Shown: piece after piece, positions 36,905 to 45,421 of the stretch
Layout: every line of letters begins with the position of its first letter
How positions within the stretch are numbered: position 1 is the first letter of the stretch
From: Chloroflexota bacterium
GTDB lineage: Bacteria > Chloroflexota > Chloroflexia > Chloroflexales > Roseiflexaceae
Direction: 5' to 3'
DNA length: 64,000 nucleotides
Assembly (NCBI GenBank): GCA_013388755.1
Contig: JACAEQ010000057.1
Span: 1 to 64,000, forward strand
Notes under the pieces: model-generated
What the model was told of the DNA's origin: nothing
Databases searched by the model: none
What the model saw: the letters and a program-made list of their open reading frames with translations, nothing else
Position numbers and translations under genes: made by a program

Positions 36905-38111
36905 CGCGAAACGGCGCCAGTTCGGCAGGAGTCGTCCGGTTGAGCGCGGCTTCCGCCAGCAACTGGCCGAAACGCATGCCAAACGGCATGCCATGGCCGC
37001 AAAATCCACCCGCAACCCACACTCCCGGCAGCCCTGGAGCGGCATCGGCTACCGGTACATAATCGTTGGTAAACGCCATCAACCCGGCCCAGCGTCGCGT
37101 CACGTTGAGGCCGGTCAGGTGTGGGAAGAGGCGCGGCAACACCTGTTCGATCGCCGCCAGCACATCTGGCGTCGGCACCGTCTCGGTCACACCGACATCG
37201 CGCCCCGGCGCTACGGCGCGACAGCCACCGATGACGATTGAGCCGTCGAGCGTCTGGTGCCAGTATTCCCCGGTGGGTGTAACCGCTGCACCGATACCGA
37301 GTGGAAAAATCTGCGGGATCGGCGCGTATGAGAGCGCCTGGCCACGCACCGGCGTGATGACGCCGGCCAGTTCCGGAACCAGATCACGCGTCCAGGCATT
37401 GACGGTAACAACGGCCGCGCCGGCGTTTACATTCCCCTGGCTGGTGATGAGGCGCACCGTGCCGCTGTGTGGTTCCAGGCGCTGCACCCGCGCGATGGCG
37501 ATGCGTGCGCCATGGCGCTGCGCCGCCGCCATTAACCCGTATACCAGGCGGGCGGAGTGGAGCAGCGCATCTTCCGCGCCATAGAGCGCGCCAGTAATCT
37601 CAGGACCGGGCGGCGTCCGGATCAACTCCGCTGTTTGCCGGCGATCCAGCATCTCGGTGGCAAAGCCATCGGCGTTCATCTCGGCGACATGGCGCTGCAG
37701 CGCGGCGTACTGCTCCTCGCCGATTGCCAGGCTCAGGTGCCCCGGCTCCCGGTAATCGCACTCGATGCGCTCCTCGTGGAGCACCTGGCGTAACAGAGCG
37801 CGGCTGTCGAACGTGACCTGCATGATCGCGCGTGCATTGTCGCGCCCGAGACGGGTGATGGCATCGGCGTACCCCTCGGCGGTGCCAACCACGTGGAAGC
37901 CACCGTTCCGACCCGTTGCACCATATGCCGGCGCCATCTGTTCAATCAGCAACGGCGCCGCGCCGGCGCGCGCCAGGAAATAGGCCGCCGCCGCGCCGAA
38001 GAAGCCGCCGCCGATAACGGCGACGTTTGCAGCCGGCGGTAGATCGTCGGGACGGATCGGCGATGCCGCCGTTGCCTGCCAGTATGACTGCGAGTCGTTG
38101 ACGTTGCTCAT
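36867..38111 (-). CDS. FAD-dependent oxidoreductase, D-amino-acid/glycine oxidase family
   Basis: The protein is 414 aa from ATG 38111 (GGAGC upstream). The N-terminal dinucleotide-binding motif is VAVIGGGFFGAAAAYFLARAGA. Later come GATGRNGGFHVVGTAEGY, near the flavin attachment region of DadA/SoxB relatives, and the C-terminal GVWVAGGFCGHGMPFGM, which closes the FAD site. The substrate is an amine or amino acid, not further assignable. It starts 17 bp after the peroxiredoxin stop. Pairing an H2O2-forming oxidase with a peroxidase makes physiological sense. Confidence 0.85.
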   Translation of the reverse strand: MSNVNDSQSYWQATAASPIRPDDLPPAANVAVIGGGFFGAAAAYFLARAGAAPLLIEQMAPAYGATGRNGGFHVVGTAEGYADAITRLGRDNARAIMQVTFDSRALLRQVLHEERIECDYREPGHLSLAIGEEQYAALQRHVAEMNADGFATEMLDRRQTAELIRTPPGPEITGALYGAEDALLHSARLVYGLMAAAQRHGARIAIARVQRLEPHSGTVRLITSQGNVNAGAAVVTVNAWTRDLVPELAGVITPVRGQALSYAPIPQIFPLGIGAAVTPTGEYWHQTLDGSIVIGGCRAVAPGRDVGVTETVPTPDVLAAIEQVLPRLFPHLTGLNVTRRWAGLMAFTNDYVPVADAAPGLPGVWVAGGFCGHGMPFGMRFGQLLAEAALNRTTPAELAPFRVTRPTLGGLLER

Positions 38112-38127
38112 GGACGCTCCGCTTACC

Positions 38128-38595
38128 TTATCCCAACGCCGCCACCGCCCGTTGCACACTCTCCTCGGGCTTGACTTTTACTGCCGCCTCGATGATTACG
38201 CCATGCTCGTCGATCACAAAGTGGCTTCGCTCGATACCCATGTACTTCTTGCCCATCATTGATTTCTGTACCCACACGCCATAGGCCGTAGCGATGGCGT
38301 GATCCTCGTCAACCAGCAGTGTGAAGGGCAGATTGTACTTCGTCTTGAACTTCACATGGGATTTGACGCTGTCAGGGCTGACACCCAGCACAACTGCGTT
38401 CTTCTCCTCGATCTGGGGGTAGGCATCGCGGAAGCCACACGACTGTGTGGTGCACCCTGGTGTATCGTCCTTCGGATAGAAGTACAGGACCACCCGTTTA
38501 CCGCGAAAATCAGAAAGCTTCACCGTTGCGCCGGTCTCGGTCGTCGCGGTAAACTCCGGCGCGATGTCGCCGGCCTTGAGTTTGTGATCAGTCAT
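38128..38595 (-). CDS. bcp: Peroxiredoxin, Bcp/PrxQ type
   Basis: This 155-aa thioredoxin-dependent thiol peroxidase has the peroxidatic Cys in FYPKDDTPGCTTQSCGFRD and a resolving Cys five residues on, the atypical 2-Cys PrxQ arrangement. Length is normal. ATG 38595 (GGAG upstream) matches the family start. It forms an operon with the flavin oxidase. The 277 bp between it and the next gene, 38596-38872, shows nothing clear. Confidence 0.93.
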   Translation of the reverse strand: MTDHKLKAGDIAPEFTATTETGATVKLSDFRGKRVVLYFYPKDDTPGCTTQSCGFRDAYPQIEEKNAVVLGVSPDSVKSHVKFKTKYNLPFTLLVDEDHAIATAYGVWVQKSMMGKKYMGIERSHFVIDEHGVIIEAAVKVKPEESVQRAVAALG

Positions 38596-38872
38596 GGGAA
38601 CAACTCCAGTGATTCGTATAGATGCACACACCGTTCAACGCAGAACGAAGCACGTTGGATGGCCCGGTCTGCACAGACGACCCATGCACGATCGCACCGG
38701 GTCAGTACCAGGTCACGTCATAGGCGGTGGTCGACAAGCGATAGGGTCGTGGCTGCCGCAAACCTCATATCGTTTGCCCATGGCCTGTGCTGAAAGCGCA
38801 CGAGAGCAACGTGCAACAACCTTGCGCCCTGACGGGGCACGCGGAGAACAGGCACAGCGGCCCATCCGCGGA

Positions 38873-39949
38873 TCACGGTTTCTGCTGACCGCTGCGGGTT
38901 GCTCGTTGCAGAATATCGCGCAATGTTTCATACAGCGGGCTTGCGCGCAACTGAATATCGGTTGCCTCATTGCGGTACACACGGTCTGCTAGTTCACGGC
39001 CCTGTCGCGCCAGGTTGGCCCGGCCCTGCACACTGTCGCGAAAGGCGGTGTGTTTGAGCAGCAAGGATGCTTCATTTTGCGGGCGCAGCCGGCCGGTGTA
39101 CAGCGCGTGCGGCGCGCGCACCGGGAGGTTCAGCGCGTCGCAGCGCTCAAGCAACGCCTGGTTGCGTTCATTGCGATATGTCAGATCCGGCAACGTGCGT
39201 CCATGGTAGAGATCGCGATAGTAGCTGGGCGGGTAGCGCCCGATCCGCGCCAGCATCTCGTTAATCCGGCTACGATGACGCTCATCCGGGATCAGCAGGT
39301 GATCCCAGACGACGAAATCAGCGCCAGCGTCGGCCACGGCATGCAACGTCGTATTGATCAGCAGGTCGGTGTCGTTCACATATGGTAGCAGCGGAACGAT
39401 TGCCACGCCGACGGGAATACCGGCGCGCTTCAGCGCAGCGATCGCATCCAGACGCAGCGCCGGCGCCGGCGCCCGGTCCTCGAGTTTCTCGGCCAGGTGC
39501 GGGTCGGTCGTCAGCAAGGTGAACATGACCATGGCCAGGCTGGCGCTATGCAAGCGCTCCAGCGTCGCAAGATCCTCCAGTACGACCGGGCTCTTGGTGA
39601 GAATCAATACTGGCTGGCCGCGTTCAGCGAAGGCACGCAATACCTGGCGCGTCAGACGATAGCTCTGCTCGGCCGGTTGATACGGGTCGGTGAAGGCCGT
39701 GATGCCTACCAGATCGCCGCGATCAAGGCCGCCAAGCTCATCTGTGACACGTTCCGGCAGATCGACAGGTACGCGCACCACTTCGTTCAGCGGGCGTAAC
39801 CGTACCGCCCATCCATCACAGTACGGGCAACCAAACTCACAGCCGTCGTAGATCGCCATGGTGTACGACGACAGGAAGTATTCGTTGATGGAGGGCCGCC
39901 GTGGGCCGATAGCCGGTCCGGCAAGCTGGTCTTCGACATAGTATGCCAT
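38873..39949 (-). CDS. Radical SAM protein, spore-photoproduct-lyase-like
   Basis: The 358-aa protein has the SAM cluster motif CEFGCPYC after SINEYFLSSYTMAIYDG. Further core features are ITAFTDPYQPAEQSYRLTRQ, LILTKSPVVL and VGVAIVPLLP. These match the Rv2578c/COG1533 group distantly related to SplB, whose function is not established. The C-terminal third is Arg/Leu-rich and helical, and may bind nucleic acid. It lies 29 bp after the phosphatase stop. DNA-lesion repair is only one possibility. Confidence 0.8.
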   Translation of the reverse strand: MAYYVEDQLAGPAIGPRRPSINEYFLSSYTMAIYDGCEFGCPYCDGWAVRLRPLNEVVRVPVDLPERVTDELGGLDRGDLVGITAFTDPYQPAEQSYRLTRQVLRAFAERGQPVLILTKSPVVLEDLATLERLHSASLAMVMFTLLTTDPHLAEKLEDRAPAPALRLDAIAALKRAGIPVGVAIVPLLPYVNDTDLLINTTLHAVADAGADFVVWDHLLIPDERHRSRINEMLARIGRYPPSYYRDLYHGRTLPDLTYRNERNQALLERCDALNLPVRAPHALYTGRLRPQNEASLLLKHTAFRDSVQGRANLARQGRELADRVYRNEATDIQLRASPLYETLRDILQRATRSGQQKP

Positions 39950-39978
39950 AGAAAATGTGCGGTGCTGATCTGTTCTTC

Positions 39979-40743
39979 CTATGGTGCAGCGAGCGCTGCG
40001 ATCAACTCGTTGTGAATGTGACCGTTTGATGCAATCAGCCGGTCGTTCCAGGGATCCCAGGCGTTACCGTGCCAGTCGGAAAGACGACCGCCCGCCTCCT
40101 GGATCAGCAATGCCCCGGCTGCACTGTCCCACGGCTTGAGGCGTAGCTCCCAGTGCGCATCAAGTCTTCCCGCAGCAACGTATGCCAGGTCGAGCGCTGC
40201 AGCACCGGCGCGCCGGACGCCCTGGGTGCGCGCCTGCACGCGATCGAACTGTGCCGCGTTGTTCTCGGTTGACGCTGCGTAGTCGTAGGGAAAACCGGTT
40301 GAGACCAGTGATGCGGCCAGGCTTGGCGTGGCCGAGACATGCAGCCGACGGTTGTTGCACCATGCTCCGGAATCGCGTTCGGCGACAAACAGTTCATCGC
40401 GCAATGGATCAAAAACGATGCCGAGTCGTAATGCCCCCTGCTCAAGCAGCGCGATAGATACTGCGAAGAACGGGAAGGCATGTGCATAGTTGTTGGTTCC
40501 ATCAAGCGGATCAATAACCCAGAGGAATGGCGAATCCTGTTCGATGCCACTGCCTTCCTCTGCAACAATCGCGTGATCTGGAAACGCGCGGCTGATGGCG
40601 GTAACGATCAGACTCTCGCTCGCGCGGTCCATCTCGGTGACAACTTCGTACGCGCTCTTCAGTTCGAGTGTGTGGCGCCGTTCGAATCCATCGAGCAGCA
40701 ACGCGCCAGCGCGGCGGGCGATCTCAGTAGCAACGCGTAGCAT
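39979..40743 (-). CDS. suhB: Inositol-monophosphatase family protein
   Basis: This 254-aa Mg-dependent phosphatase has IVAEEGSG, the metal site DPLDGTNNYAHAFPF, and WDSAAGALLIQEAGG. AGGAGA precedes the ATG. Length matches SuhB/IMPase; related enzymes act on inositol-1-P, fructose-1,6-bisP or histidinol-P. With the SPL-like gene it forms a two-gene unit. Confidence 0.88.
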   Translation of the reverse strand: MLRVATEIARRAGALLLDGFERRHTLELKSAYEVVTEMDRASESLIVTAISRAFPDHAIVAEEGSGIEQDSPFLWVIDPLDGTNNYAHAFPFFAVSIALLEQGALRLGIVFDPLRDELFVAERDSGAWCNNRRLHVSATPSLAASLVSTGFPYDYAASTENNAAQFDRVQARTQGVRRAGAAALDLAYVAAGRLDAHWELRLKPWDSAAGALLIQEAGGRLSDWHGNAWDPWNDRLIASNGHIHNELIAALAAP

Positions 40744-40832
40744 GAATCTCCTGAAGGGTGCGGTCCTGCCGGCTGATGCGCCCGGATGTGATGCAAACGG
40801 AACTCGGGCGACCCGCCGGGCGTCTTTTCATG

Positions 40833-40867
40833 TACAATGGGGTTCGCGGCGACCCGCCGCCATTGTA
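40833..40867. promoter_or_regulatory. Long interrupted inverted repeat between divergent genes
   Basis: TACAATGG ... GCGGC-GACCC-GCCGC-CATTGTA: outer arms of 7 bp and inner arms of 5 bp share a centre, lying before the lipoprotein gene. The left arm includes TACAAT, a plausible -10. An operator or mRNA-leader hairpin is possible; CAGGGAG ribosome site follows. Confidence 0.45.
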
Positions 40868-40881
40868 CCAGGGAGTAACCG

Positions 40882-41361
40882 ATGCGCAAGCTCATAGTGA
40901 TCGTTGTCATGCTCGCGGCGCTCCTGACCGCCTGTGGTCGGGCGCCGACCGTTGAGCGCGTGACGCCGACGGCAGCCGAAGCGCCAACCGTGATTGTGGT
41001 TGAAATGCCTACAGCAACACCTGCCAGCGCCTATCCGGGGCCAGGCGCCTATCCAGAGCCCGGCTCCGGCCAGGCGACGCCAGAAGCGACCAGCGCGATC
41101 AACGAGGCCACGATGCGTGCCATGGGTGAACTGGCGCGCCAGAAGCTGGCGGAAGAACTGGCGATCAGCGCCGACCAGATCATTATCGTTGGGGCGGACC
41201 CGGTGTACTGGAGCGATGCCAGCCTGGGTTGCCCTCAACCCGACACCATGTACCCGCAGGTCATAACGCCGGGGTACCGCGTGTCACTGGCTCATGATGG
41301 CAAGGTCTATACCTATCATACCGATACGACGCAAATGGTCGTGCGCTGCGATCAGCGCTAA
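40882..41361 (+). CDS. Small lipoprotein with conserved C-terminal domain
   Basis: The 159-aa protein has a signal peptide ending LLTAC, the lipid Cys at residue 19. A Pro/Ala/Thr linker containing two tyrosine-proline turns (AYPGPGAYPEPG) runs to about 65. The C-terminal domain starts ARQKLAEELAISADQI and contains WSDASLGCPQPDTMYPQVITPGY and TYHTDTTQMVVRC. The two Cys could form a disulfide. This domain recurs in Chloroflexi and cyanobacterial secreted proteins, function unknown. Confidence 0.75.
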   Translation: MRKLIVIVVMLAALLTACGRAPTVERVTPTAAEAPTVIVVEMPTATPASAYPGPGAYPEPGSGQATPEATSAINEATMRAMGELARQKLAEELAISADQIIIVGADPVYWSDASLGCPQPDTMYPQVITPGYRVSLAHDGKVYTYHTDTTQMVVRCDQR

Positions 41362-41455
41362 CGCTTCGCCATACATTCGGCTGACGGGAGCCGGCGCATG
41401 GGCCAGCAACGCGATCATCTATTGCTCGTATGCGCCTCATATCAGGTAGCATGCG

Positions 41456-41532
41456 ATCGTACCGGATGACCGCACCCTGAGCAGCCGTGCAGCGGCGTTG
41501 CGCAGGGGTGCATGCCGTCGCTCCTGAGCGGT
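41456..41532. repeat. R2 interspersed repeat, copy C
   Basis: GGATGACCGCACCCTGAGCA, GTGCAGCGGCGTTGCGCAGG, and GCATGCCGTCGCTCCTGAG. It occupies the space between the convergent lipoprotein and NYN genes. Confidence 0.55.
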
Positions 41533-41555
41533 GTCTGTCTGCATGCAACCGGATA

Positions 41556-42035
41556 TCAGGCCTCGCCAAACAGGCGCAGCCACTCCTCCACCTCGGCCGG
41601 GTTGGGCGGCCGGTCGGGCTTTTCAGGATTCGCATCCACGGGCTGGCGAGCCGGGCCTGCCGGCGCCAGCAGCGTTCGGGCGAACTCGCGTGAGTCGAGC
41701 ACCTGAACACCGCGTTCGGCTGCTGCGCGCGCTACCTGCCGGTCGGCGGTGACGACTGTCCACTCGCGTGGCCGTTGAAGCGCCGCAATACGCCGGATAA
41801 GATAGGCATCGGCATCCTGCGGCGAGTGTGCAAAGTGGCATGTCACTCCATAGCCGTTGAGGTGCTGCGGATGGCCGTACACGCCGCGATCGAAGACAAC
41901 GACGATCTGACGGCCACGGCGCGCTGTCGCATAGCGCCGTAGCAGCATCACCAGCTGCGCCTCGTCGTCGTTGTCGGCCAGGTCAAGGCCAGGCAACTGT
42001 GCAATCAGGTTGTGACCGTCAACCAGGAGCGGCAT
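41556..42035 (-). CDS. NYN/PIN-fold ribonuclease-like protein
   Basis: This 159-aa YacP-like protein has acidic nuclease residues in LLVDGHNLI (first Asp), VVVFDRGV, and SPQDADAYLIRRIA with VVTADRQVARAA. Together they give the usual four-acid PIN/NYN site. Length fits. Members act in RNA processing. The last 30 residues are Pro-rich and variable. It stands alone between convergent and divergent neighbours. Confidence 0.8.
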   Translation of the reverse strand: MPLLVDGHNLIAQLPGLDLADNDDEAQLVMLLRRYATARRGRQIVVVFDRGVYGHPQHLNGYGVTCHFAHSPQDADAYLIRRIAALQRPREWTVVTADRQVARAAAERGVQVLDSREFARTLLAPAGPARQPVDANPEKPDRPPNPAEVEEWLRLFGEA

Positions 42036-42183
42036 TCGTACGCCTCATTCTGGCCTCGCTGCATCACGGCACCCTTCATCGTTACGTACAGCGCGCAACC
42101 ACCGGATCTTCGGGAGCGTCCTACCCATAGCAGGGTGTGGTACGCCGGCCATGGTGTTCACCACCTTGATCCTGGAGGGTGCG

Positions 42184-43200
42184 ATGTCAAACCACGACAT
42201 TGAGCAGCAGGTTGCGGAACATGCACCGGCACTATCCGCTGAACAGCCGCCATCGTCGCGCCTGCCCGACGAACCCTTCTACCGCCCGCCTGCGGCAACG
42301 CAGCGCGACGGTGCGCTCACCGTTGGCGTTGTGCTGCTGCTTGTGGGACTGGCCTGGATGCTCCTGACCATCGCGCGTGTTGTGCCACTGGCGTCGGTCG
42401 GCGAATCAACCCTGGCTGACCGGATGATCGCTGGCAACCTGATCGAAATTGATGCAGGCAGTGCCGATGTATCTATTGTACGCTGGGATCAGCCGGAGTT
42501 TCGTGTCACGGCATACCAGCGCGGCTGGTCCACAGGCGATGCGGCCATCTCGATCCGCTCAGACGGCGACACGATACGCGTCAGTCATCGCGCAAACTGT
42601 TTTCTCTTTTGCGGCAGCCTGCGGTATCAGATCGCAGCTCCTGCTGCGGGATCGGCACATATTACGTCACTCAGCGGCGACATCCGCGCTGTGTCGATCG
42701 ACGGTGGCCTCACTGCGCGCACGACGAGTGGTGATGTACGCCTCAAAGACACTGGCGGTCTGCTCTCGGTCGAAACCGTCAGCGGCGACGTGAGCATGCG
42801 CTCCGGGCGCGTTGCAGAGGCGCACGTCGCAACCACCAGTGGTGCCATCGAACTGCATGGCGTGTACGGTATGCTGGTGGCAAAGAGTACGTCCGGCGAC
42901 ATTGTCGTGCAGCAGGCGGCGGGTGGGCCGATAACACTTGCGACCGTGAGCGGAACAATTGACTACGATGGTGACCTGCGCGGGAGTCTGAGCGCTTCCA
43001 CCATTTCGGGCGATATCAGGCTGCAACTGCCGGAGTATCCTGGTTTGCGCGTGCATGCCAGCACGGTGAGCGGCACGATTGAGACGCCGGCAGGGCGCGA
43101 TGGCGCAATACGGAATGAGTGGCGCGCCACGATCGGCGACGGCGCGAACGATCTGAGCGTCACCACAACCAGCGGCGACATTACTATCGAGTTACGTTAA
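42184..43200 (+). CDS. DUF4097-type beta-repeat membrane protein
   Basis: The protein is 338 aa from ATG 42184 with GGAGGG 6 nt upstream. A cytoplasmic N-terminus of about 50 residues and one membrane helix (GVVLLLVGLAWMLLTIARVV) precede a long repetitive beta-solenoid. In it, repeats of the form T-T-S-G-D-V/I occur about every 20 residues (TARTTSGDVRLKD, TVSGDVSMRS, TTSGAIELHG, TTSGDITIELR). DUF4097 members are thought to be adhesin-like or envelope-stress associated. It ends in a bidirectional hairpin region shared with the next, convergent gene. Confidence 0.82.
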   Translation: MSNHDIEQQVAEHAPALSAEQPPSSRLPDEPFYRPPAATQRDGALTVGVVLLLVGLAWMLLTIARVVPLASVGESTLADRMIAGNLIEIDAGSADVSIVRWDQPEFRVTAYQRGWSTGDAAISIRSDGDTIRVSHRANCFLFCGSLRYQIAAPAAGSAHITSLSGDIRAVSIDGGLTARTTSGDVRLKDTGGLLSVETVSGDVSMRSGRVAEAHVATTSGAIELHGVYGMLVAKSTSGDIVVQQAAGGPITLATVSGTIDYDGDLRGSLSASTISGDIRLQLPEYPGLRVHASTVSGTIETPAGRDGAIRNEWRATIGDGANDLSVTTTSGDITIELR

Positions 43201-43222
43201 ACAGAACCCTGAATTTCTTCCA

Positions 43223-43265
43223 GGAAGGTTGAGCAGGGCAATTGATGTGTGGTGACCAACCTTCC
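43223..43265. terminator. Bidirectional hairpin between convergent genes
   Basis: GGAAGGTTG ... CAACCTTCC is a perfect 9-bp inverted repeat with a 25-nt loop, in the 100-bp space between the DUF4097 and golvesin-type genes. There is no T-run. Confidence 0.4.
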
Positions 43266-43300
43266 CGGAAGACAGACGTGAAGGTACTGAACGCCACGGC

Positions 43301-44632
43301 TCATGGTATCTCGATCTGAACGTCGGCTGCATCGCGCCAGGGCTGTTCAGCGCCCACCCAGTCGCGGGCACGGGCGCGGAAAGCATAGCCGCCAGGTTCG
43401 GGCGGCACGAAGAGCGCTTCGCGTTCAGGCGTCTTCACCTGCCAGTCGGTCCACTCGCCGTCCGGCAGGCGTCGCATCTGGATATCGAAGGATGCGATGC
43501 CGCTGACATCGTCGTGACCGGACCAGCGCACAAGGAGGCCACCCTCCGCCTGTGGAGCGACCTCGATTACCCGGGCATCGGGCGGCGCCATGTCGCTGCG
43601 TGCCACCCACTTGATCGCGTCAAAGCGAACCACGCGACCATCGTCGCCTGTCAGGTCGGAGAGAGTAACCGAACCGCCATTCCCCATATGAAACACGCCG
43701 AGCGACACCCACCCGCCGATGGCACTGGCCTGATTGACGATCACCTCGGATGTTGCACCGCTATGGGACACCACGTAACGTGCCCGTTCAGTCGGCGTCG
43801 GGCCACACGATGGCACGAACGCCAGGATTTCGTAGAACTGTTCTCCCGGCAGTGCTGGTGTCCAGACGGCCTGATTGGTGCTCTGTTTCGCATCCGGCGT
43901 ACCATACGTCCACACATGGCGCGAGTCCATACCGCAGGCGGCATCGTACCAGCGTTCGCCATCCACGACTGTGTATCCCTTGGCGCCATCATCAACGACA
44001 ATCGCCCCCGGCTCGACTGCCGTGCGATCGCTTGCGGCAGCCAGCGTTGCCTGCTCACCGGTCGTACCGGGATCGGCGCCCAGCCAGAGGAAGCTCACCT
44101 CGACCCAGTCACTATCGGTCATGCCCAGGTCATCCCAGAACGCGCCATCCGCGATGTCAATACCGTTAGGATGGCGAATGCGCCGGCCAAATTCATCACG
44201 TCCGTTATTGTAGCCATCCAGGCGCGCCGCCTGTGCCATTGGCACGCCTACGCCCAGATCGCCGTAACGCCGGCTGGGCGACCAGTAGTCGTCATGCGTG
44301 TTCCACGGGCCTACGTCCCACACCGGCAGGATCACGCTGCGATCGCGATAGGTGATGCGCACCTGAAACTCATAACCGTTGCGGCTTGACAGCACGCTCC
44401 AGGAGGGTAAAGCAACGAACCGGTCACGCGGCTGGATGCGGTGGCCGTTGGCAGTCCGGTGGCCGACCAGCCCCTGGCGCGTGGCAAAGACTCGATACGT
44501 AGGAGCGACCGGTGAGGTGGCAACCAGACCTGGTTCAGAGGAAGGTGGAGAAACTTCTTCGGCATGAGCGACGCTTGCCGATGACCACAGGGCGATCACG
44601 ACCGCGAGCAACAGGCGTTTGAAATCTGGCAT
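43301..44632 (-). CDS. Secreted protein with DPBB-like, golvesin-C-like and FnIII-like domains
   Basis: The protein is 443 aa from ATG 44632, signal peptide MPDFKRLLLAVVIALWSSAS ending near VAHA-EE; the upstream frame to 44821 is not coding. About residues 40-165 form a 3D/RlpA-like double-psi barrel region (TANGHRIQPRDRFVALP, DVGPWNTHDDYW). Residues 190-335 resemble the golvesin C-terminal carbohydrate-binding-like domain (GAIVVDDGAKGYTVVDG, HSTNQ-like, FDAIKWVA). Residues 345-440 are FnIII-like (GGLLVRWSGHDDVSGIASF). A secreted wall or matrix protein is likely, activity uncertain. Confidence 0.75.
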   Translation of the reverse strand: MPDFKRLLLAVVIALWSSASVAHAEEVSPPSSEPGLVATSPVAPTYRVFATRQGLVGHRTANGHRIQPRDRFVALPSWSVLSSRNGYEFQVRITYRDRSVILPVWDVGPWNTHDDYWSPSRRYGDLGVGVPMAQAARLDGYNNGRDEFGRRIRHPNGIDIADGAFWDDLGMTDSDWVEVSFLWLGADPGTTGEQATLAAASDRTAVEPGAIVVDDGAKGYTVVDGERWYDAACGMDSRHVWTYGTPDAKQSTNQAVWTPALPGEQFYEILAFVPSCGPTPTERARYVVSHSGATSEVIVNQASAIGGWVSLGVFHMGNGGSVTLSDLTGDDGRVVRFDAIKWVARSDMAPPDARVIEVAPQAEGGLLVRWSGHDDVSGIASFDIQMRRLPDGEWTDWQVKTPEREALFVPPEPGGYAFRARARDWVGAEQPWRDAADVQIEIP

Positions 44633-44815
44633 ACAATCTCTGCCGCACGGCGTACAGCAGTGCACCTCTGGCTGACGGCGCCCCACGGCATGTTTGGGAA
44701 ATATCGGGCGAAATTGTAGTAAAAAACGCGAGATTGTCAAGCTACCGTTATCAACGTGTTGACGTGCGCACCATGTGGCGCGATAATGAGTGTGAGCCTC
44801 ATCAAGGATGCGCCG

Positions 44816-45388
44816 ATGCACGAGCCACGCGCCGCCGCGATCGCTGCGCTTGCCGAGCGCATAGTGACGCTGAAATTACTACCACGCACCGGCTGGTTAC
44901 AGCGCGGTGTCGTCGCTGCCGAAAGCGTGGCGGAACATAGTTTCGGAGTGGCGGCGCTGGCGCTGATCTTTGCCGCGACGGACCCCACACTCGATCGTTC
45001 CCGCTTGCTGGCAATCGCCATCATTCATGACATGGCAGAAGCGTTACTGGGCGACCTGCCGCTTACGGCACGGCGTCTGATTGGCGAGGGTGCCAAGCGC
45101 GACGCCGAGTGCCGCGCGATGGCCGAGCTCTTCGCAGCGCTGCCGGAGCGTGAGCGACTGGTCGAACTCTGGCAGGACTACGCCAGCGGCGCAACCCGCG
45201 AGGCGCGCCTGGTCAAGGCGCTGGATCGCGCCGAAACGCTGGCACAGGCGCTGGCATACGAACGAGCAGGGAACGACGATCTTGGCGAATTCTGGCACGG
45301 AGCGACCGACGGGCTCGAAGAGTTTCCTGATGTGGCCGCATTCATTGCCTCCATGCAGGCACAACGGCGGCTGCGGGCCGATGGTTGA
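44816..45388 (+). CDS. HD-domain hydrolase, YfbR/5'-nucleotidase-like
   Basis: The protein is 190 aa from ATG 44816 (AAGGA upstream); earlier in-frame starts are GTG 44756 and ATG 44786. The metal-binding HD motif is ESVAEHSFGVAALAL with IIHDMAEALLGDLPL, and a later Asp in KALDRAETLAQAL. The group acts on deoxynucleoside monophosphates. Length is normal. It is followed after 33 bp by the alpha-glucosidase gene, and the two may be cotranscribed. Confidence 0.85.
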   Translation: MHEPRAAAIAALAERIVTLKLLPRTGWLQRGVVAAESVAEHSFGVAALALIFAATDPTLDRSRLLAIAIIHDMAEALLGDLPLTARRLIGEGAKRDAECRAMAELFAALPERERLVELWQDYASGATREARLVKALDRAETLAQALAYERAGNDDLGEFWHGATDGLEEFPDVAAFIASMQAQRRLRADG

Positions 45389-45421
45389 CGGTTCTCCTTC
45401 TTGAGCGGAAAGGACGCTTCT

